Shown piece by piece: positions 50,659-60,700 of a stretch of DNA of 64,000 nucleotides. The stretch lies in the NCBI RefSeq assembly GCF_001807485.1, contig NZ_KV789166.1:64224-128223 (forward strand), in the 5' to 3' direction. This DNA comes from Corynebacterium sp. HMSC08A12 (GTDB lineage: Bacteria; Actinomycetota; Actinomycetes; Mycobacteriales; Mycobacteriaceae). The notes under the pieces were generated by a model. The model was not told where the DNA came from, made no database searches, and saw nothing but the letters and a program-made list of their open reading frames with translations. How positions within the stretch are numbered: position 1 is the stretch's first letter; each line of letters begins with the position of its first letter. A program made the translations under genes and the position numbers.

Positions 50659-51658
50659 CGCTGTACCCGCTGCGCAATCTGCGCTCTGGCTGCCCGCCAG
50701 CGACGTAGGCGATTTTGCGCACCGCGTCCTCGACCGCGAAGTCGGGGTCGGCGCTGTGCCCCTTCACTCCCGCGTCTAGCTCCGCGGTGATCTGCACCGC
50801 CTGCGCGATCATGGGGGTGGTCCAACGCCGGGCGGTGCGGATCGTTTTGTCCAGCTTCCACGGTGCCATGCCGAACTTCGCCGCATCCCGTCGGGAGTTG
50901 ATGTTGCCCGCGCCCGCCACCTTTGCAATGTCTGCGATCCCGGAGCTCAGCGCGCTGGCCAGCAGAACCGGCGCCACGCCCAGCTGTAGCGCCCGGCGCG
51001 CCAGCGCCACTGCGGCGCGGACGTTTCCGGCGATGGCGTAGTCGGCTACTTCGAAGCCGCTGACCTCCGCTTTGCCCTGGTAGTAGCGCTTCACCGCTGC
51101 AGCATCTACGTGGCCGTCCGTGTCGGCGATGAGCTGGCTGATGGCGCTGGCCAGCTGGCGTAGGTCGCTGCCCACCACGTCCAGCAGCAGTTCGCACACT
51201 TCGCGGGTCACGCGCGCGCCCTGGCTGCGGAACTCTTGGTCGATGAAGGCCAGCTGTTCGCGGCCCTTCAGTGCCCCGGCTTGGAATACCACCGCGCCGA
51301 GTTTCGGCCAGCTATCCACCAGCTTCTTGTTGCGGCCTTTGCCGGTGTGCACGATGATCAGCACCACCCCGTCGGCTGGGTCTTTGATGGCTTGTTCCAG
51401 CAGCCCGACGATCTCCTTGCCTGTGTCCTCCACGCCGGTGACGACCACGATGCGGTCCTCGGCGAACAGGCTGGGGCTTAGCAGTTCGGCCAGTTCGGGT
51501 GCGCTGAGTTCAGAGGCTTTGCGCATCTCTACCGGCAGGTTCGGGTCTCCGCTGGCGGCCCGCGCCTGGTCGACGATGCCCTGCCTGCGCCGTTCGGCCA
51601 GGAAGTCATCGCCGCCGACGATCAGGTTGATGGGTGCGGGATGCTCGGGGCGGTTCAT
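50645..51658 (-). CDS. holA: DNA polymerase III subunit delta
   Basis: The clamp-loader delta subunit, 337 residues from the ATG at 51658. It has an AAA-like fold without a working ATPase site. Signature parts include 'APINLIVGGDDFLAERRRQG', 'ILLVHTGKGRNKK'-like sequence near residue 100, and 'LGVAPVLLASALSSGIADIA' in the collar domain. It opens the beta clamp ring during loading. It is followed by the comEC and comEA genes in the same direction, the usual actinobacterial order. An upstream frame extension lacks a good start. Confidence 0.9.
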   Translation of the reverse strand: MNRPEHPAPINLIVGGDDFLAERRRQGIVDQARAASGDPNLPVEMRKASELSAPELAELLSPSLFAEDRIVVVTGVEDTGKEIVGLLEQAIKDPADGVVLIIVHTGKGRNKKLVDSWPKLGAVVFQAGALKGREQLAFIDQEFRSQGARVTREVCELLLDVVGSDLRQLASAISQLIADTDGHVDAAAVKRYYQGKAEVSGFEVADYAIAGNVRAAVALARRALQLGVAPVLLASALSSGIADIAKVAGAGNINSRRDAAKFGMAPWKLDKTIRTARRWTTPMIAQAVQITAELDAGVKGHSADPDFAVEDAVRKIAYVAGGQPERRLRSGYSATGR

Positions 51659-51692
51659 GGGTTCGATCTTGCCAGATCTGCGCGCGCGACTT

Positions 51693-53654
51693 CTAACGGA
51701 TCTCCACCTTGTCCTTGCACGGGTAGTACACGGGCACCCCGTTGGGCATAAAGCTGGGTCTGTCGTGGGGTTTTCCACACTGCGTCACGATCACCGCCAC
51801 CTGTTGCGCTCCCCCTTTCTCCGCCACGACTGCGTCGATCTGTTGCTGTTGCCGCATCGCCTGGTCGTCGTCTCGAACTTGAAACACTGCCTTACCGGCT
51901 AGGTCCACCGGCTCTGTCTGGATTGCTGCGGGCGCGTCTGGTGTTTCTAGTTTTATGACGCCCCCTCGTCCCCACACCCCTATCATCAGCACCCCGCACA
52001 TAAGCGTGGCCCAGCCCCAGCGGAGGGTGCGCCAGTAGCTGGCGTAGCGCACGCTCGCCAGCAAGACCGCCAGCAGAGCGCTGGCTATACCCGCCCATAG
52101 CCATCCGCCCGGGGTGGCGAGCATCGGCGCGCCAGACCCCGTGCGGGCCACCTGCAGCACCCATGCCGCGCATGGCACCGCGGGGGCGACAATGAGCTTG
52201 GCCAGCAGCATCGTCACCGGTGGATAGATCGCCGCCAGCAGTGCTGCCATGAGCCCGAGTACGGTGATCACTGGAACCACCGCCGTCACCGCCAGGTTGC
52301 AGACGACCGCGACCAGGGAGACTTTCCCCGTCATATGAACAATGATCGGAATGGTCACCAGGTCCGCTGCGATAGCCACCAGAACCATGCGCACCACCAT
52401 CGCCTGCAGCTGGGTGGGTCGCTCGTGGGCGGGCAGCCAGGGAATCAGCGGCATCCTAGCCAGCACGGCTTTTGACCACCAGGGAAGCACCACCACGATG
52501 CCCGCCGTTGCCGCCACCGAGAGCACGAAGGCGTAGCTAATGGCCATGCCTGGGGAAAGCACCATCAGCGCGATAATGGCCGCGCTCAAGGAGGCGATGA
52601 TGTCCGTCCAGCGGGCAGAAGCCACCGCCACCAGGCCGACGCTGCCCATGATCGCCGCGCGCAGCACACTGGGTTCCGGGCCGACCAGCAGCACGAAGGC
52701 CACGAGGGCGCCGGCTGCCACCAGCAGCCGGGTGAGGCGCCCCGCCCGGCAGGCCGTGGCCAGCACCAACGCGGCTCCAGTGACTACCGCGACATTGGAG
52801 CCCGAGACCGCGCTGAGGTGGCTTAGCCCAGTGACGGTGAACTGGTTGCGCAGAGTGGAATCCTGCATGCTGACGTCCCCCATCACCATGCCGGGCAGGA
52901 TCTTCCCGGCTTCCCACGGCAGGTCTGCGCACAGCGCGTGGAAGCCTCTGCGCAGCCAGGCGGTGACGCCCCATATGCCCTCCGGGTCGGTGATGTTCTC
53001 CGGAGCTCGGGCGGCGGACAGGGTGACGGGAACCATCTCTGCCCCGCGGGCGGGGCGCATGGTGGCAGCAATGTCGAAGCTCATGCCGGGTTGGAGAGCC
53101 GTGAAGTCGCCCGCGCTCGCTGTGCCTCCGCCTACTCCGTCGCCTCCAACACCGGCGCCAATACCGGCCAAGTCGGGGCGTAGAAAAAGCGGCACCTCCC
53201 CCAGGCCGTCGATGTGCACGGGGACCAGCACCGTCCCCTCAGCGACCTGTTTCGGCAAGCCCGCCACCGTTACCCGCTGCTGCACACTGCCCGCTGTAGT
53301 GGAGAGGTCCTGCAGCAGCGGCTGGGCGTCAATAATTAAGATCCGCCACCACGTGCCCAGGCCCACCGCGCTGGCGACGGCCCCAACAATCGCAGCGCTG
53401 CGCGCGAGGAGGCGGCGCCACGGGGCTCCGTAACTGCGGCGGGCGTGCCACCACCACGCAACGCTGGCGAGCGTGATGAGTCCTCCTACGACAAGTGGCC
53501 AGAAGCTGCGGGTGAGGATGATCGCGGTGGCCATGAGCCAGCAGCCGAGCGCGACGGGGACGAGTCGCAGATCAACACCGCGGGCTTTGGTGACGGCTTC
53601 CGGACTGAACGGCTCCGGCGCGCCCAACACTAGCGAGCTAGATAGTGACGGCAT
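51693..53654 (-). CDS. comEC: ComEC/Rec2-type membrane protein
   Basis: About 653 residues from the ATG at 53654. It has at least ten hydrophobic helices, with the competence domain at residues 240-480 ('GLSHLSAVSGSNVAVVTGAA', 'VVLPWWSKAVLARMPLIPWL'). The metallo-beta-lactamase domain of full-length ComEC is missing. The protein would form the pore for single-stranded DNA uptake. It overlaps comEA by 17 bases. Whether uptake works in this organism is not known. Confidence 0.87.
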   Translation of the reverse strand: MPSLSSSLVLGAPEPFSPEAVTKARGVDLRLVPVALGCWLMATAIILTRSFWPLVVGGLITLASVAWWWHARRSYGAPWRRLLARSAAIVGAVASAVGLGTWWRILIIDAQPLLQDLSTTAGSVQQRVTVAGLPKQVAEGTVLVPVHIDGLGEVPLFLRPDLAGIGAGVGGDGVGGGTASAGDFTALQPGMSFDIAATMRPARGAEMVPVTLSAARAPENITDPEGIWGVTAWLRRGFHALCADLPWEAGKILPGMVMGDVSMQDSTLRNQFTVTGLSHLSAVSGSNVAVVTGAALVLATACRAGRLTRLLVAAGALVAFVLLVGPEPSVLRAAIMGSVGLVAVASARWTDIIASLSAAIIALMVLSPGMAISYAFVLSVAATAGIVVVLPWWSKAVLARMPLIPWLPAHERPTQLQAMVVRMVLVAIAADLVTIPIIVHMTGKVSLVAVVCNLAVTAVVPVITVLGLMAALLAAIYPPVTMLLAKLIVAPAVPCAAWVLQVARTGSGAPMLATPGGWLWAGIASALLAVLLASVRYASYWRTLRWGWATLMCGVLMIGVWGRGGVIKLETPDAPAAIQTEPVDLAGKAVFQVRDDDQAMRQQQQIDAVVAEKGGAQQVAVIVTQCGKPHDRPSFMPNGVPVYYPCKDKVEIR

Positions 53655-54525
53655 CGCGCATCGCTTCGAACTTCGCCGGGCCAATGCCGCGGACGTCCAG
53701 GAGCTGCTCGATGCTGGTGAAGGAGCCGTTGGATTCTCGCCAAGCGATGATGGCCTCGGCGGTGGCGGGCCCGATGCCGCTGATGGTTTCCAGCTGCGCG
53801 GCGTCGGCGGTGTTGAGGTTCACTTTGCCGTCTGCGCCGTCGGCTTTACCTCCCTGCGCTGCTGACCCGCTGCCTGCCCCACCAGGTTTCGTCCCGTCCG
53901 CACCTGCGCCTCCGGCTCCACCCGGCGCGGCTTGCGCTCCACCGGCGTACACCACGCGCGAGCCACGATCATCCACCACGATCTGCATGCCATCGCTGAC
54001 CGGCTCCGCCAGATTGATGCCCAACACGACCGCCTTAGGCAAACCGCCGCCTGCGGCTTCTATGGCCTCGCCCACCCGGGTGCTCGCCTGCACCCGAAGC
54101 AGCCCGGGGTGATGCACCATCCCCTGCACACTCACCACGACTTCCTGGTTATCGTCCTGCTCGATTGCCTGGCCGCCATCCCCCGCCGGGGCCAACCCCG
54201 TCCCGTCTGCCGTCGCGGCACCACCCGCACCTGTTTCAGTGGTTCCACCAGGTACCCCGGGCTCGCCAGTGGTCGCCAGTATATCGGCGCCGCCTACTCC
54301 CGCCCCGTCATCCGAATCTTGCCGTTGGCAGGCGAAGAACGTGACGCTGATGAGGACGGCCACGACCACCGTGACGATAAGCCCCCTGGATGCCGTGCTG
54401 CCTATGACCGTGTGCGTGTCTAGGTCAACGTTGGCGAGCTCATGCTCCGGCATGGGCTGGGCTAAGGCTTCGGCGCGGGCGCGAACCTTGTCGGCAGAAC
54501 TCTGCCGCATACGTCGTGTGGACAT
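53638..54525 (-). CDS. comEA: ComEA-type DNA-binding protein
   Basis: The 295-residue protein has an N-terminal membrane anchor near residues 43-63 ('GLIVTVVVAVLISVTFF'), a long Gly/Ala-rich linker, an SLBB-like domain ('VVVSVQGMVHHPGLLRVQAS') and a C-terminal helix-hairpin-helix domain ('NTADAAQLETISGIGPATAE'). It binds DNA outside the membrane and passes it to ComEC. It overlaps comEC. The Gly-rich linkers vary between species. Confidence 0.88.
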   Translation of the reverse strand: MSTRRMRQSSADKVRARAEALAQPMPEHELANVDLDTHTVIGSTASRGLIVTVVVAVLISVTFFACQRQDSDDGAGVGGADILATTGEPGVPGGTTETGAGGAATADGTGLAPAGDGGQAIEQDDNQEVVVSVQGMVHHPGLLRVQASTRVGEAIEAAGGGLPKAVVLGINLAEPVSDGMQIVVDDRGSRVVYAGGAQAAPGGAGGAGADGTKPGGAGSGSAAQGGKADGADGKVNLNTADAAQLETISGIGPATAEAIIAWRESNGSFTSIEQLLDVRGIGPAKFEAMRDAVTI

Positions 54526-54661
54526 GCGCCGATCAGACCATGCCCTATAGACCGCCAGCCGTCAGGCACCGCAAACGGCACGTCAAAACCCCAGGGGGCT
54601 GTGGAAAACCCCTCCCCTGTGGATAACCCGCGAGTAGAAGCTCCCTGAAGTCTCTCCTGAG

Positions 54662-55738
54662 TTACTCGGTGTCGCTGCTCTCTGCGCCGTTATCCTCGGC
54701 CTTCTCGCCGTTCGCCACGGGTGCATCGGGCGCCTCTGCAGTCTCGGCGGACTTATCTGCTGCTTCCTCGGCAGAATCGTCTGCTTCTGTGTCGGCCGCC
54801 TCTGCCGCTACTTCGGTCGCCTCGACGTTCTCCGGCGTACCTCGCAGCGTCGCCGCCACACCCAGTGCCCCCTGCCCCACGTGCAGCTGCAGGACCTCCG
54901 GAATGCTGACGATGCTGACCTCTACCTGCGGCAAGGACTTCCAGGTCTCTATCCGAACCTGCCTGCGCAGCGAGTGCGGGCGCGGCTCCGGCGGCTCGGT
55001 TGGGGCCTCCAGCTGGTTCAGCTGCTCAATCATCTCCCCCAGCCGCGCCGACAGGTCCACGGCCTGGTCCTCGGCATCACTGTGGTGCACGGCAATCTGC
55101 ACGTCCCGCGGATTGCCCTTACCCGCTACGGCCTCGTCAATCACCAGGCGGCGCACCAGATCCACCACGCGATCCATCGCCTTGGCCTGGGTGCGGGTCT
55201 TCGCCGCCAATGTCAGCTTGCCCTCGGTCACCTGCAGAATCGGCTTAATCGCCAGTGTGGAGGTCAGCAGCGCCTGCCCCACCGACAGGCGCCCGCCCTT
55301 GCGCAGCACGTCCAGCTGGTGGACGTACAACCAAAGCGAGGAGTTCTTCAGCGACTCCTCGGCCACCGCCACCACGGTGTCCAGATCCGCACCTTCGCGG
55401 GCGACTTCGGCGGCGCTCAGCGCGGCAAAGCCCAGCACCATGCCAATGCTCTTGGTATCCAGAACCTTCACCTGGCCGTCGAACACTCCCGCCGCCACGC
55501 ACGCATTGGCATAGGTCGCGGACAGCTGCTTGGAAAGGTGCAAAGCCAGCACGCCAGCATCCCTGCCGCGCTCCATCAGGCGGGCGTAGCTCGCGGTCAG
55601 CTCCAGGCTGCTCAGGCTCGAGGTCGTTTGCTCTTCGCCTTCGCCCTCCACGTGCAGGTCCAGCACAGTGATGCCGGCCTTCTCCGCAAGTTCCTTCGTC
55701 AGGCAGCAGGAGGAATCGGTGACGATCTGGACAGTCAC
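54662..55738 (-). CDS. DegV-family lipid-binding protein
   Basis: The 358-residue protein is a DegV/EDD-fold protein that binds fatty acids ('VQIVTDSSCCLTKELAEKAG', 'YVHQLDVLRKGGRLSVGQAL', 'TLAIKPILQVTEGKLTLAAK'). In other bacteria such proteins (FakB) present fatty acids to a kinase. The last 65 residues are an Ala/Glu/Asp tail not typical of the family. It is followed closely by a phosphatase gene. The position next to comEA is conserved in Corynebacterium. Confidence 0.85.
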   Translation of the reverse strand: MTVQIVTDSSCCLTKELAEKAGITVLDLHVEGEGEEQTTSSLSSLELTASYARLMERGRDAGVLALHLSKQLSATYANACVAAGVFDGQVKVLDTKSIGMVLGFAALSAAEVAREGADLDTVVAVAEESLKNSSLWLYVHQLDVLRKGGRLSVGQALLTSTLAIKPILQVTEGKLTLAAKTRTQAKAMDRVVDLVRRLVIDEAVAGKGNPRDVQIAVHHSDAEDQAVDLSARLGEMIEQLNQLEAPTEPPEPRPHSLRRQVRIETWKSLPQVEVSIVSIPEVLQLHVGQGALGVAATLRGTPENVEATEVAAEAADTEADDSAEEAADKSAETAEAPDAPVANGEKAEDNGAESSDTE

Positions 55739-55741
55739 TAC

Positions 55742-56551
55742 CTACCTACCTTCGCTGGGGTTGTGCGGGTTGGAGCGGGTGGCGTCATTACCAAAAGAAC
55801 TAGGGGCAGCACCTGGAAGGGCGCCTTCGTCCGGGCTCGCGTCGGTGGCCACGCCCAAGTTCCAGCCCTCCAGGTGCCACTGCGGCAGCTTCCACCAGTC
55901 GGCGCGGCTGGAAGGCACCAGCGGCACCGTGCTTCCGTCGACCGCCACCGGAGTGGTGCCCGCCGCCTCGCCAGTAAAGCGCGGGCGGGCCAAAAGCTGC
56001 GACCAGCAGGCATTACCCAGGCCGGTGAACACCGGGTAGTAGCGCACCGGAAGGTCCAGCAGGCGGGCGGTAAGCGCACCGATTGTGCCACCGTGGGCGA
56101 CGATCATCACGTCGCCCTCGTCGAACACATCGGTAGCCATGATCTCCTCGATCACAGCGTAGGCTCGCTCGGCTACCTCCAGGCGCGTCTCGCCACCCGG
56201 CGGAGCCCACTGCGGATCGTGGCGCCAATACGCACGCTGCCCGGGGAAGTCGCGATCTACCTCTTCGCGCGAGGCTCCCTGCCACTGGCCCAGGTCCGTC
56301 TCCCGCAGGCGGGTGTCGGTCGTCACCTCACAGCCGAAGGGCTCGGCCAGGATCAACGCCGTATCGTAGGCGCGCTTAAGGTCACTGGCGATCACCCGCG
56401 CGATGCGCTTATCCCCCAGCATCTGCGCGGTGACCTTGGCCTGCTGCACACCCACCGGGGACAGGTCAGTATCCAGCTGTCCCTGCATACGCCCCTTGGC
56501 GTTGTATTCCGTCTGCCCGTGACGGACCAAAAAGACCCTGCGCTCGCCCAT
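55742..56551 (-). CDS. Histidine-phosphatase superfamily protein
   Basis: The 269-residue protein has the RHG motif 'FLVRHGQTEYNAKGRMQG', 'LRETDLGQWQGASREEVD' and a second His in 'MIVAHGGTIGALTARLL'. In mycobacteria the gene next to rsfS (Rv2419c) is GpgP, glucosyl-3-phosphoglycerate phosphatase. By synteny this protein could have the same role, but a general phosphatase is possible. It lies between degV and rsfS in the same direction. The C-terminal 60 residues look disordered. Confidence 0.8.
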   Translation of the reverse strand: MGERRVFLVRHGQTEYNAKGRMQGQLDTDLSPVGVQQAKVTAQMLGDKRIARVIASDLKRAYDTALILAEPFGCEVTTDTRLRETDLGQWQGASREEVDRDFPGQRAYWRHDPQWAPPGGETRLEVAERAYAVIEEIMATDVFDEGDVMIVAHGGTIGALTARLLDLPVRYYPVFTGLGNACWSQLLARPRFTGEAAGTTPVAVDGSTVPLVPSSRADWWKLPQWHLEGWNLGVATDASPDEGALPGAAPSSFGNDATRSNPHNPSEGR

Positions 56552-56570
56552 GGTGAAGACTTATCAGCTT

Positions 56571-57044
56571 CTACAGCTCGTCCGCGTCCGGGGCGGGGCC
56601 GGCCAGCGGCAGGTCGTCGATGCTGGTGGCCTCCAGAACGTCCACCTCTGCATCGGCATCCCAGTTGCTTCCGCGGTCCACCTGCTCCACGCCCTCGACC
56701 TCGATCTGCGGGGCATCGCGCCACAGGCGATCCAGCGCGTAGAACTCGCGCTCTTCCTTGCGTTGGACGTGCACCACAACGTTGCCGTAGTCCAGCAGCA
56801 CCCAGTGGCCCTCGCCGCGGCCCTCGCGGCGGGTTGGCTTAGGCCCGTCCTGGCCCACCTCGTACTCCACCTCGTCGACGATGGAGTTCACCATGCGCTC
56901 GTTATCGCCGCTGACGATAACGAACACGTCCGTAATGGCCAAACGGTCCGAGACATCGAGGACCAGAATGTCCTCCCCCAACTTCTCGGCCGCTGCGCGC
57001 GCCGCCACTCCGGCGAGCGCGATCGAATCTGCAGTAGCAGTCAA
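56571..57044 (-). CDS. rsfS: Ribosome silencing factor RsfS
   Basis: The 157-residue protein belongs to the Iojap/RsfS family ('KLGEDILVLDVSDRLAITDV', 'FVIVSGDNERMVNSIVDEVE', 'HWVLLDYGNVVVHVQRKEER'). It binds L14 on the large subunit and prevents joining under starvation. It lies just after nadD in the same direction, the typical pairing. The C-terminal 40 residues are acidic and extend past the family core. Confidence 0.92.
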   Translation of the reverse strand: MTATADSIALAGVAARAAAEKLGEDILVLDVSDRLAITDVFVIVSGDNERMVNSIVDEVEYEVGQDGPKPTRREGRGEGHWVLLDYGNVVVHVQRKEEREFYALDRLWRDAPQIEVEGVEQVDRGSNWDADAEVDVLEATSIDDLPLAGPAPDADEL

Positions 57045-57100
57045 AAAATTTCAGCCCTTCATAATTGGTTTAAAACACATCCAGTTTAGCAACCCGCCAG

Positions 57101-57739
57101 CTATTCGCTGGAAACGTACATGCCGTGCTTGGCGATGTACTGCACCACGCCATCGGGCACCAGGTACCACACGGGTCGGCCATTCGTCGCCCGCTCGCGC
57201 ACGTCGGTGGAACTAATGGCCATGGCGGGAATCTCCACCAAGGACAGGCGCCCGGCGGCGACTTCCTGCGATAGCGGATCGTCGCTGCCCTCGTCACCCT
57301 TCGGCAGTTCATAGCCGGGGCGGGTAACACCCACGAAGTGCGCCAGGTCGAAGATCTTCTCCCAATCCCGCCAGGTCACGATCTTCTGCAGTGCGTCGGC
57401 GCCGGTAATGAAGAACAGCTCGGCCTCTGGGTACTGGGCGCGAATGTCCGCCAGGGTGTCCACGGTGTACGTATCCCCGCCGCGGTCAATATCCACCCGG
57501 GAGACCAAGAAACGGGGGTTCGAGGCTGTGGCGACGACCGTCATCAGGTAGCGGTCCTCCGCCGCAGAAACCTGCCTGTGCTTTTTCTGCCATGGCTGGC
57601 CGGTGGGCACGTAGATCACCACATCCAGGTCGAACAGGTCCGCGACCTCACTGCCGGCCACCAGGTGCCCGTTGTGGATGGGGTCGAACGTGCCGCCCAT
57701 GATGCCGACCCGGGTGGGCTGTGTGGTGGTCTGCTGCAC
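57101..57739 (-). CDS. nadD: Nicotinate-nucleotide adenylyltransferase
   Basis: NadD joins ATP and nicotinate mononucleotide to make deamido-NAD. The 212-residue product (GTG at 57739) has '[20 protein letters not shown]' with the HxGH site and '[20 protein letters not shown]' near the C terminus. A longer frame exists upstream, but the GTG fits the usual length and leaves few extra residues. It is the first gene of the nadD-rsfS-phosphatase-degV group. Confidence 0.9.
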   Translation of the reverse strand: MQQTTTQPTRVGIMGGTFDPIHNGHLVAGSEVADLFDLDVVIYVPTGQPWQKKHRQVSAAEDRYLMTVVATASNPRFLVSRVDIDRGGDTYTVDTLADIRAQYPEAELFFITGADALQKIVTWRDWEKIFDLAHFVGVTRPGYELPKGDEGSDDPLSQEVAAGRLSLVEIPAMAISSTDVRERATNGRPVWYLVPDGVVQYIAKHGMYVSSE

Positions 57740-57885
57740 TGTTGATTCTGCCTTCTCTTCTTCCGGGCCGCGCTTCCGGCCGCCTGGGGCTTTATGTTTC
57801 CTGCCGGAAGATTCTAGTCTTAAGAGGTGCGGGCGTACGATCGCCCAAATTATAGGTGAAACAGCAGGGAGTGTCCGATCTAGCG

Positions 57886-58728
57886 ATGAGTACGAACGCT
57901 TGGGTCCCAAACCAGCACGGTGCATGGGCAATGCTCATTTTGCCGATCGCCACGGGTTTGATCACCGCCGCCGTTATCGCTCCGTCCTACGGCAATCCGG
58001 TGCAGTGGTTGGCGCTGACTTTCATGCCTCTGGCCTGGATCTTCGGCTACTTCACGTTCTTTGCCTTCGGCCTGTGGTTCAAAACCCGCGCCCCTGCCCG
58101 CCGTCGCGCTTACCTCTGGCCCACGCTGACGTACGGTGCCCTCACAGCCATTTTCACCGTGATTGTGTTGTATCTGCAGCCGCGATTGCTGTGGTGGTGC
58201 GTGCCGTTTGTGCCGCTGATCGCGGTGGCTCTGATGGAGGTCTTCAGGAGGCGCCCCCGCAGCCTCATCTCCGGTATCTCCACCACGGTGGCCAGCGCCC
58301 TCATGTACATCGTCGCGGTCTCGGCCAGCGGTTTCTCCGTCCTGCCGTGGTTCTTCAGCGAGGCCCCCGTTGCCATTTGGGTAACCACGCTGGTCATCGG
58401 CTTGTATTTCACGGGCACGATTTTCTACGTGAAGACCATCATCCGCGAGAGGGATAATGCACCCTTCGAGCGGGTCTCCCTGCGCTATCACCGCATCGCT
58501 TTGTTGGTCACGCTCATCACCTCGGTCACGGCCGCTATCGACGGTGGTTACACCGCCAGCGGCCCGCTGATGATTCTGGTGATGGCCGCCGCTGCCCTGC
58601 GCGCCAAGCTGATCCCACCGATCGCCAAGGCTAACCCCCGCGAGTGGACGCCCAAGAAGGTCGGCATGTGGGAGATACCGATGTGTCTGGTTCTGGCGCT
58701 GGGCGCGAGCCTTACGCTGGTGGTGTAA
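57886..58728 (+). CDS. YwiC-like membrane protein
   Basis: The 280-residue protein starts at the ATG at 57886 ('[20 protein letters not shown]') and has about eight transmembrane helices. It belongs to the YwiC-like family, marked by the N-terminal '[10 protein letters not shown]' motif. The function is unknown. It diverges from nadD across a short gap. A GTG ten codons upstream is also possible. Confidence 0.8.
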   Translation: MSTNAWVPNQHGAWAMLILPIATGLITAAVIAPSYGNPVQWLALTFMPLAWIFGYFTFFAFGLWFKTRAPARRRAYLWPTLTYGALTAIFTVIVLYLQPRLLWWCVPFVPLIAVALMEVFRRRPRSLISGISTTVASALMYIVAVSASGFSVLPWFFSEAPVAIWVTTLVIGLYFTGTIFYVKTIIRERDNAPFERVSLRYHRIALLVTLITSVTAAIDGGYTASGPLMILVMAAAALRAKLIPPIAKANPREWTPKKVGMWEIPMCLVLALGASLTLVV

Positions 58729-58786
58729 CTGTTCTTTCTTTATGACGCCCACTTCTCAACCGGAAAAGTGAACGCCATCGCCACAC

Positions 58787-60091
58787 TTAGGGGCGAACCT
58801 GGCCTTCGCCGTTGATGACCCACTTGGTGCTTGTCAGCTCCGGCAGCCCCATCGGTCCGCGGGCGTGCAGCTTCTGGGTGGAGATGCCAATCTCCGCGCC
58901 GAAGCCGAACATCTCTCCGTCCGTCCAGGCGGTGGAGGTGTTGATGGAGACAGCGGCTGCGTCGACGTACTGCTCGAAGTAGCTGGTGGTCTTGTAGTCG
59001 CGGGCGGCGATGCCCTCAGTGTGGCTGGTGCCGTAACGGTTGATGTGAGCTACAGCTTCCTCCACGCCGTCGACAATGGCCACTGCAATGTCAAAGCTCA
59101 GGTACTCGTCGGTCCAGTCGGTTTCCTCCGCCTGAACGACATCGTTGATCAGCGGATCCAGCTGCTTCTTCTCACCGTGCAGGGTCACGCCGGCCTTCTG
59201 CAGTTCCTCCAGGACGTAGATCTTGTCCGGGTCCGGCAGGGCGGAATCCAGCAGTACAACCTCGGTGGCGTTGCAGACGGAGCAGCGGCGGGTCTTGCCG
59301 TTGATAACCAGCTTGGTAGCTTCCTCAATGTCCGCAGAGGAGTCGACGTAGAAGTGGCAGTTGCCCGTACCGGTCTCGATAGTGGGCACGGTAGCACCCA
59401 GAACCACAGCGTTGATCAGCCCAGCGCCACCGCGTGGGATAACCAAATCCACCAGGCCACGGGCGGTAATCAGGTCCTGCACCGAGTCGTGGGTATCGCA
59501 CGGCAACAGCTGCACCAGCTCACGCGGCAGGTTGTGGTTTTCGGCAACATCCTGCAGGATCTGCACCAGTTTTTCATTGGTGTGGCGGGCAGACTTGGAG
59601 CCGCGCAGCAGCGGCACGTTGCCGGACTTGATGGCCAGGCCGAAAGCATCGACGGTGACGTTGGGGCGAGCCTCGTAGACCATGCCCATCACACCCAGTG
59701 GCACGCGCACCTGCTTCATGCGCAGACCGTTGGGGCGGGTGTGTCCGCGGACGATTTCACCCACCGGATCAGATAGCCCGATGACCTGGCGCAGGCCGCC
59801 GGCAATACCGGAAATACGCTCGGTGTCCAGGGCAAGACGGTCCAGCAGGGAGTCGGCGAAGCCGCGCTCCTTGCCCGCTGCAATATCCTTCTCGTTGGCG
59901 GCGATAATGTCCGCCGCATTAGCCTCCAGCGCATCTGCTGCGTCAGCCAGCAGATCGTTCTTCTGCTGGGTGTTCAGCAGCAGCTGGGAACTGACCTCCT
60001 TGGCCTTTTTAGCCTTGGCTAGAACCTCGTCGCGTTCTGCCTGGCGTTCCGGGGAAAGGGTGTTCTCTTTAGCTTCGTTGGAGTTTGTCAT
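58787..60091 (-). CDS. proA: Gamma-glutamyl phosphate reductase
   Basis: ProA makes glutamate semialdehyde in proline synthesis. The 434-residue protein has the aldehyde-dehydrogenase-type layout with the catalytic Cys in '[18 protein letters not shown]' and '[18 protein letters not shown]', plus '[20 protein letters not shown]' near the C terminus. proB lies about 600 bases upstream in the same direction with a DoxX-like gene on the opposite strand between them. The length is normal. Confidence 0.96.
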   Translation of the reverse strand: MTNSNEAKENTLSPERQAERDEVLAKAKKAKEVSSQLLLNTQQKNDLLADAADALEANAADIIAANEKDIAAGKERGFADSLLDRLALDTERISGIAGGLRQVIGLSDPVGEIVRGHTRPNGLRMKQVRVPLGVMGMVYEARPNVTVDAFGLAIKSGNVPLLRGSKSARHTNEKLVQILQDVAENHNLPRELVQLLPCDTHDSVQDLITARGLVDLVIPRGGAGLINAVVLGATVPTIETGTGNCHFYVDSSADIEEATKLVINGKTRRCSVCNATEVVLLDSALPDPDKIYVLEELQKAGVTLHGEKKQLDPLINDVVQAEETDWTDEYLSFDIAVAIVDGVEEAVAHINRYGTSHTEGIAARDYKTTSYFEQYVDAAAVSINTSTAWTDGEMFGFGAEIGISTQKLHARGPMGLPELTSTKWVINGEGQVRP

Positions 60092-60257
60092 ACCAACCCA
60101 TGCTAGCGAACTAGCCCCTAAGCTGCGGCACGTTGTTGGAAACCTGAATACAACGTCGGTTCCTTGAGGGTAGTGTGACTTAAAGCACCACTTCCCCGAA
60201 GTTGAAGCATATTTTCATGAACTGCTTTGTCTTCGACTTTCGCAGAAAGGAATCCGA

Positions 60258-60620
60258 ATGAGTTCCCTAGCAACAGGCGGCAGCTACCTTTTGGCCGCCG
60301 TTCTCGCCGGTGATGCATTGATCTCCGTCAAGCCGCCTAAATTCATACGCCGTTGCCTGGAGGGCGTTAAGTTCCCCGAAGATTGGTGGTGGACGCTAAT
60401 CGCGATCAAGTCTCTCGCAGCCACAGGACTGGTTTACGGTGCGGCTACCGGCAACGCTACAATCGCGACAACCGTCTCAATAGGTGTACTGGGCTACTTC
60501 CTTTCAGCGATCACTGCCCACATTAAGGCGAACTTCCTCGGATCAGAATTCTGGATCAACTGCCTGGGAATGACGGCTCTTAGCGCAGGCGTCCTCTCCT
60601 TTAATGCGAAGTCCATGTAG
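60258..60620 (+). CDS. DoxX-like small membrane protein
   Basis: The 120-residue protein has four hydrophobic segments and a DoxX-like pattern ('VLAGDALISVKPPKFIRRCL', 'DWWWTLIAIKSLAATGLVYG', 'VLGYFLSAITAHIKANFLG'). Such proteins sit in redox or envelope-stress modules, but the exact activity is unknown. It stands opposite to proA and proB. In C. glutamicum an oxidoreductase-like gene (unkdh) lies between proB and proA; here this gene occupies the place. Confidence 0.7.
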   Translation: MSSLATGGSYLLAAVLAGDALISVKPPKFIRRCLEGVKFPEDWWWTLIAIKSLAATGLVYGAATGNATIATTVSIGVLGYFLSAITAHIKANFLGSEFWINCLGMTALSAGVLSFNAKSM

Positions 60621-60700
60621 GGGCTTGCTTCGCCACACAACGGAACCGCCGCGCAGCTAACGCGGCTTCAGCCCCTCCGGGCCAAGAGATCACGCCCCTA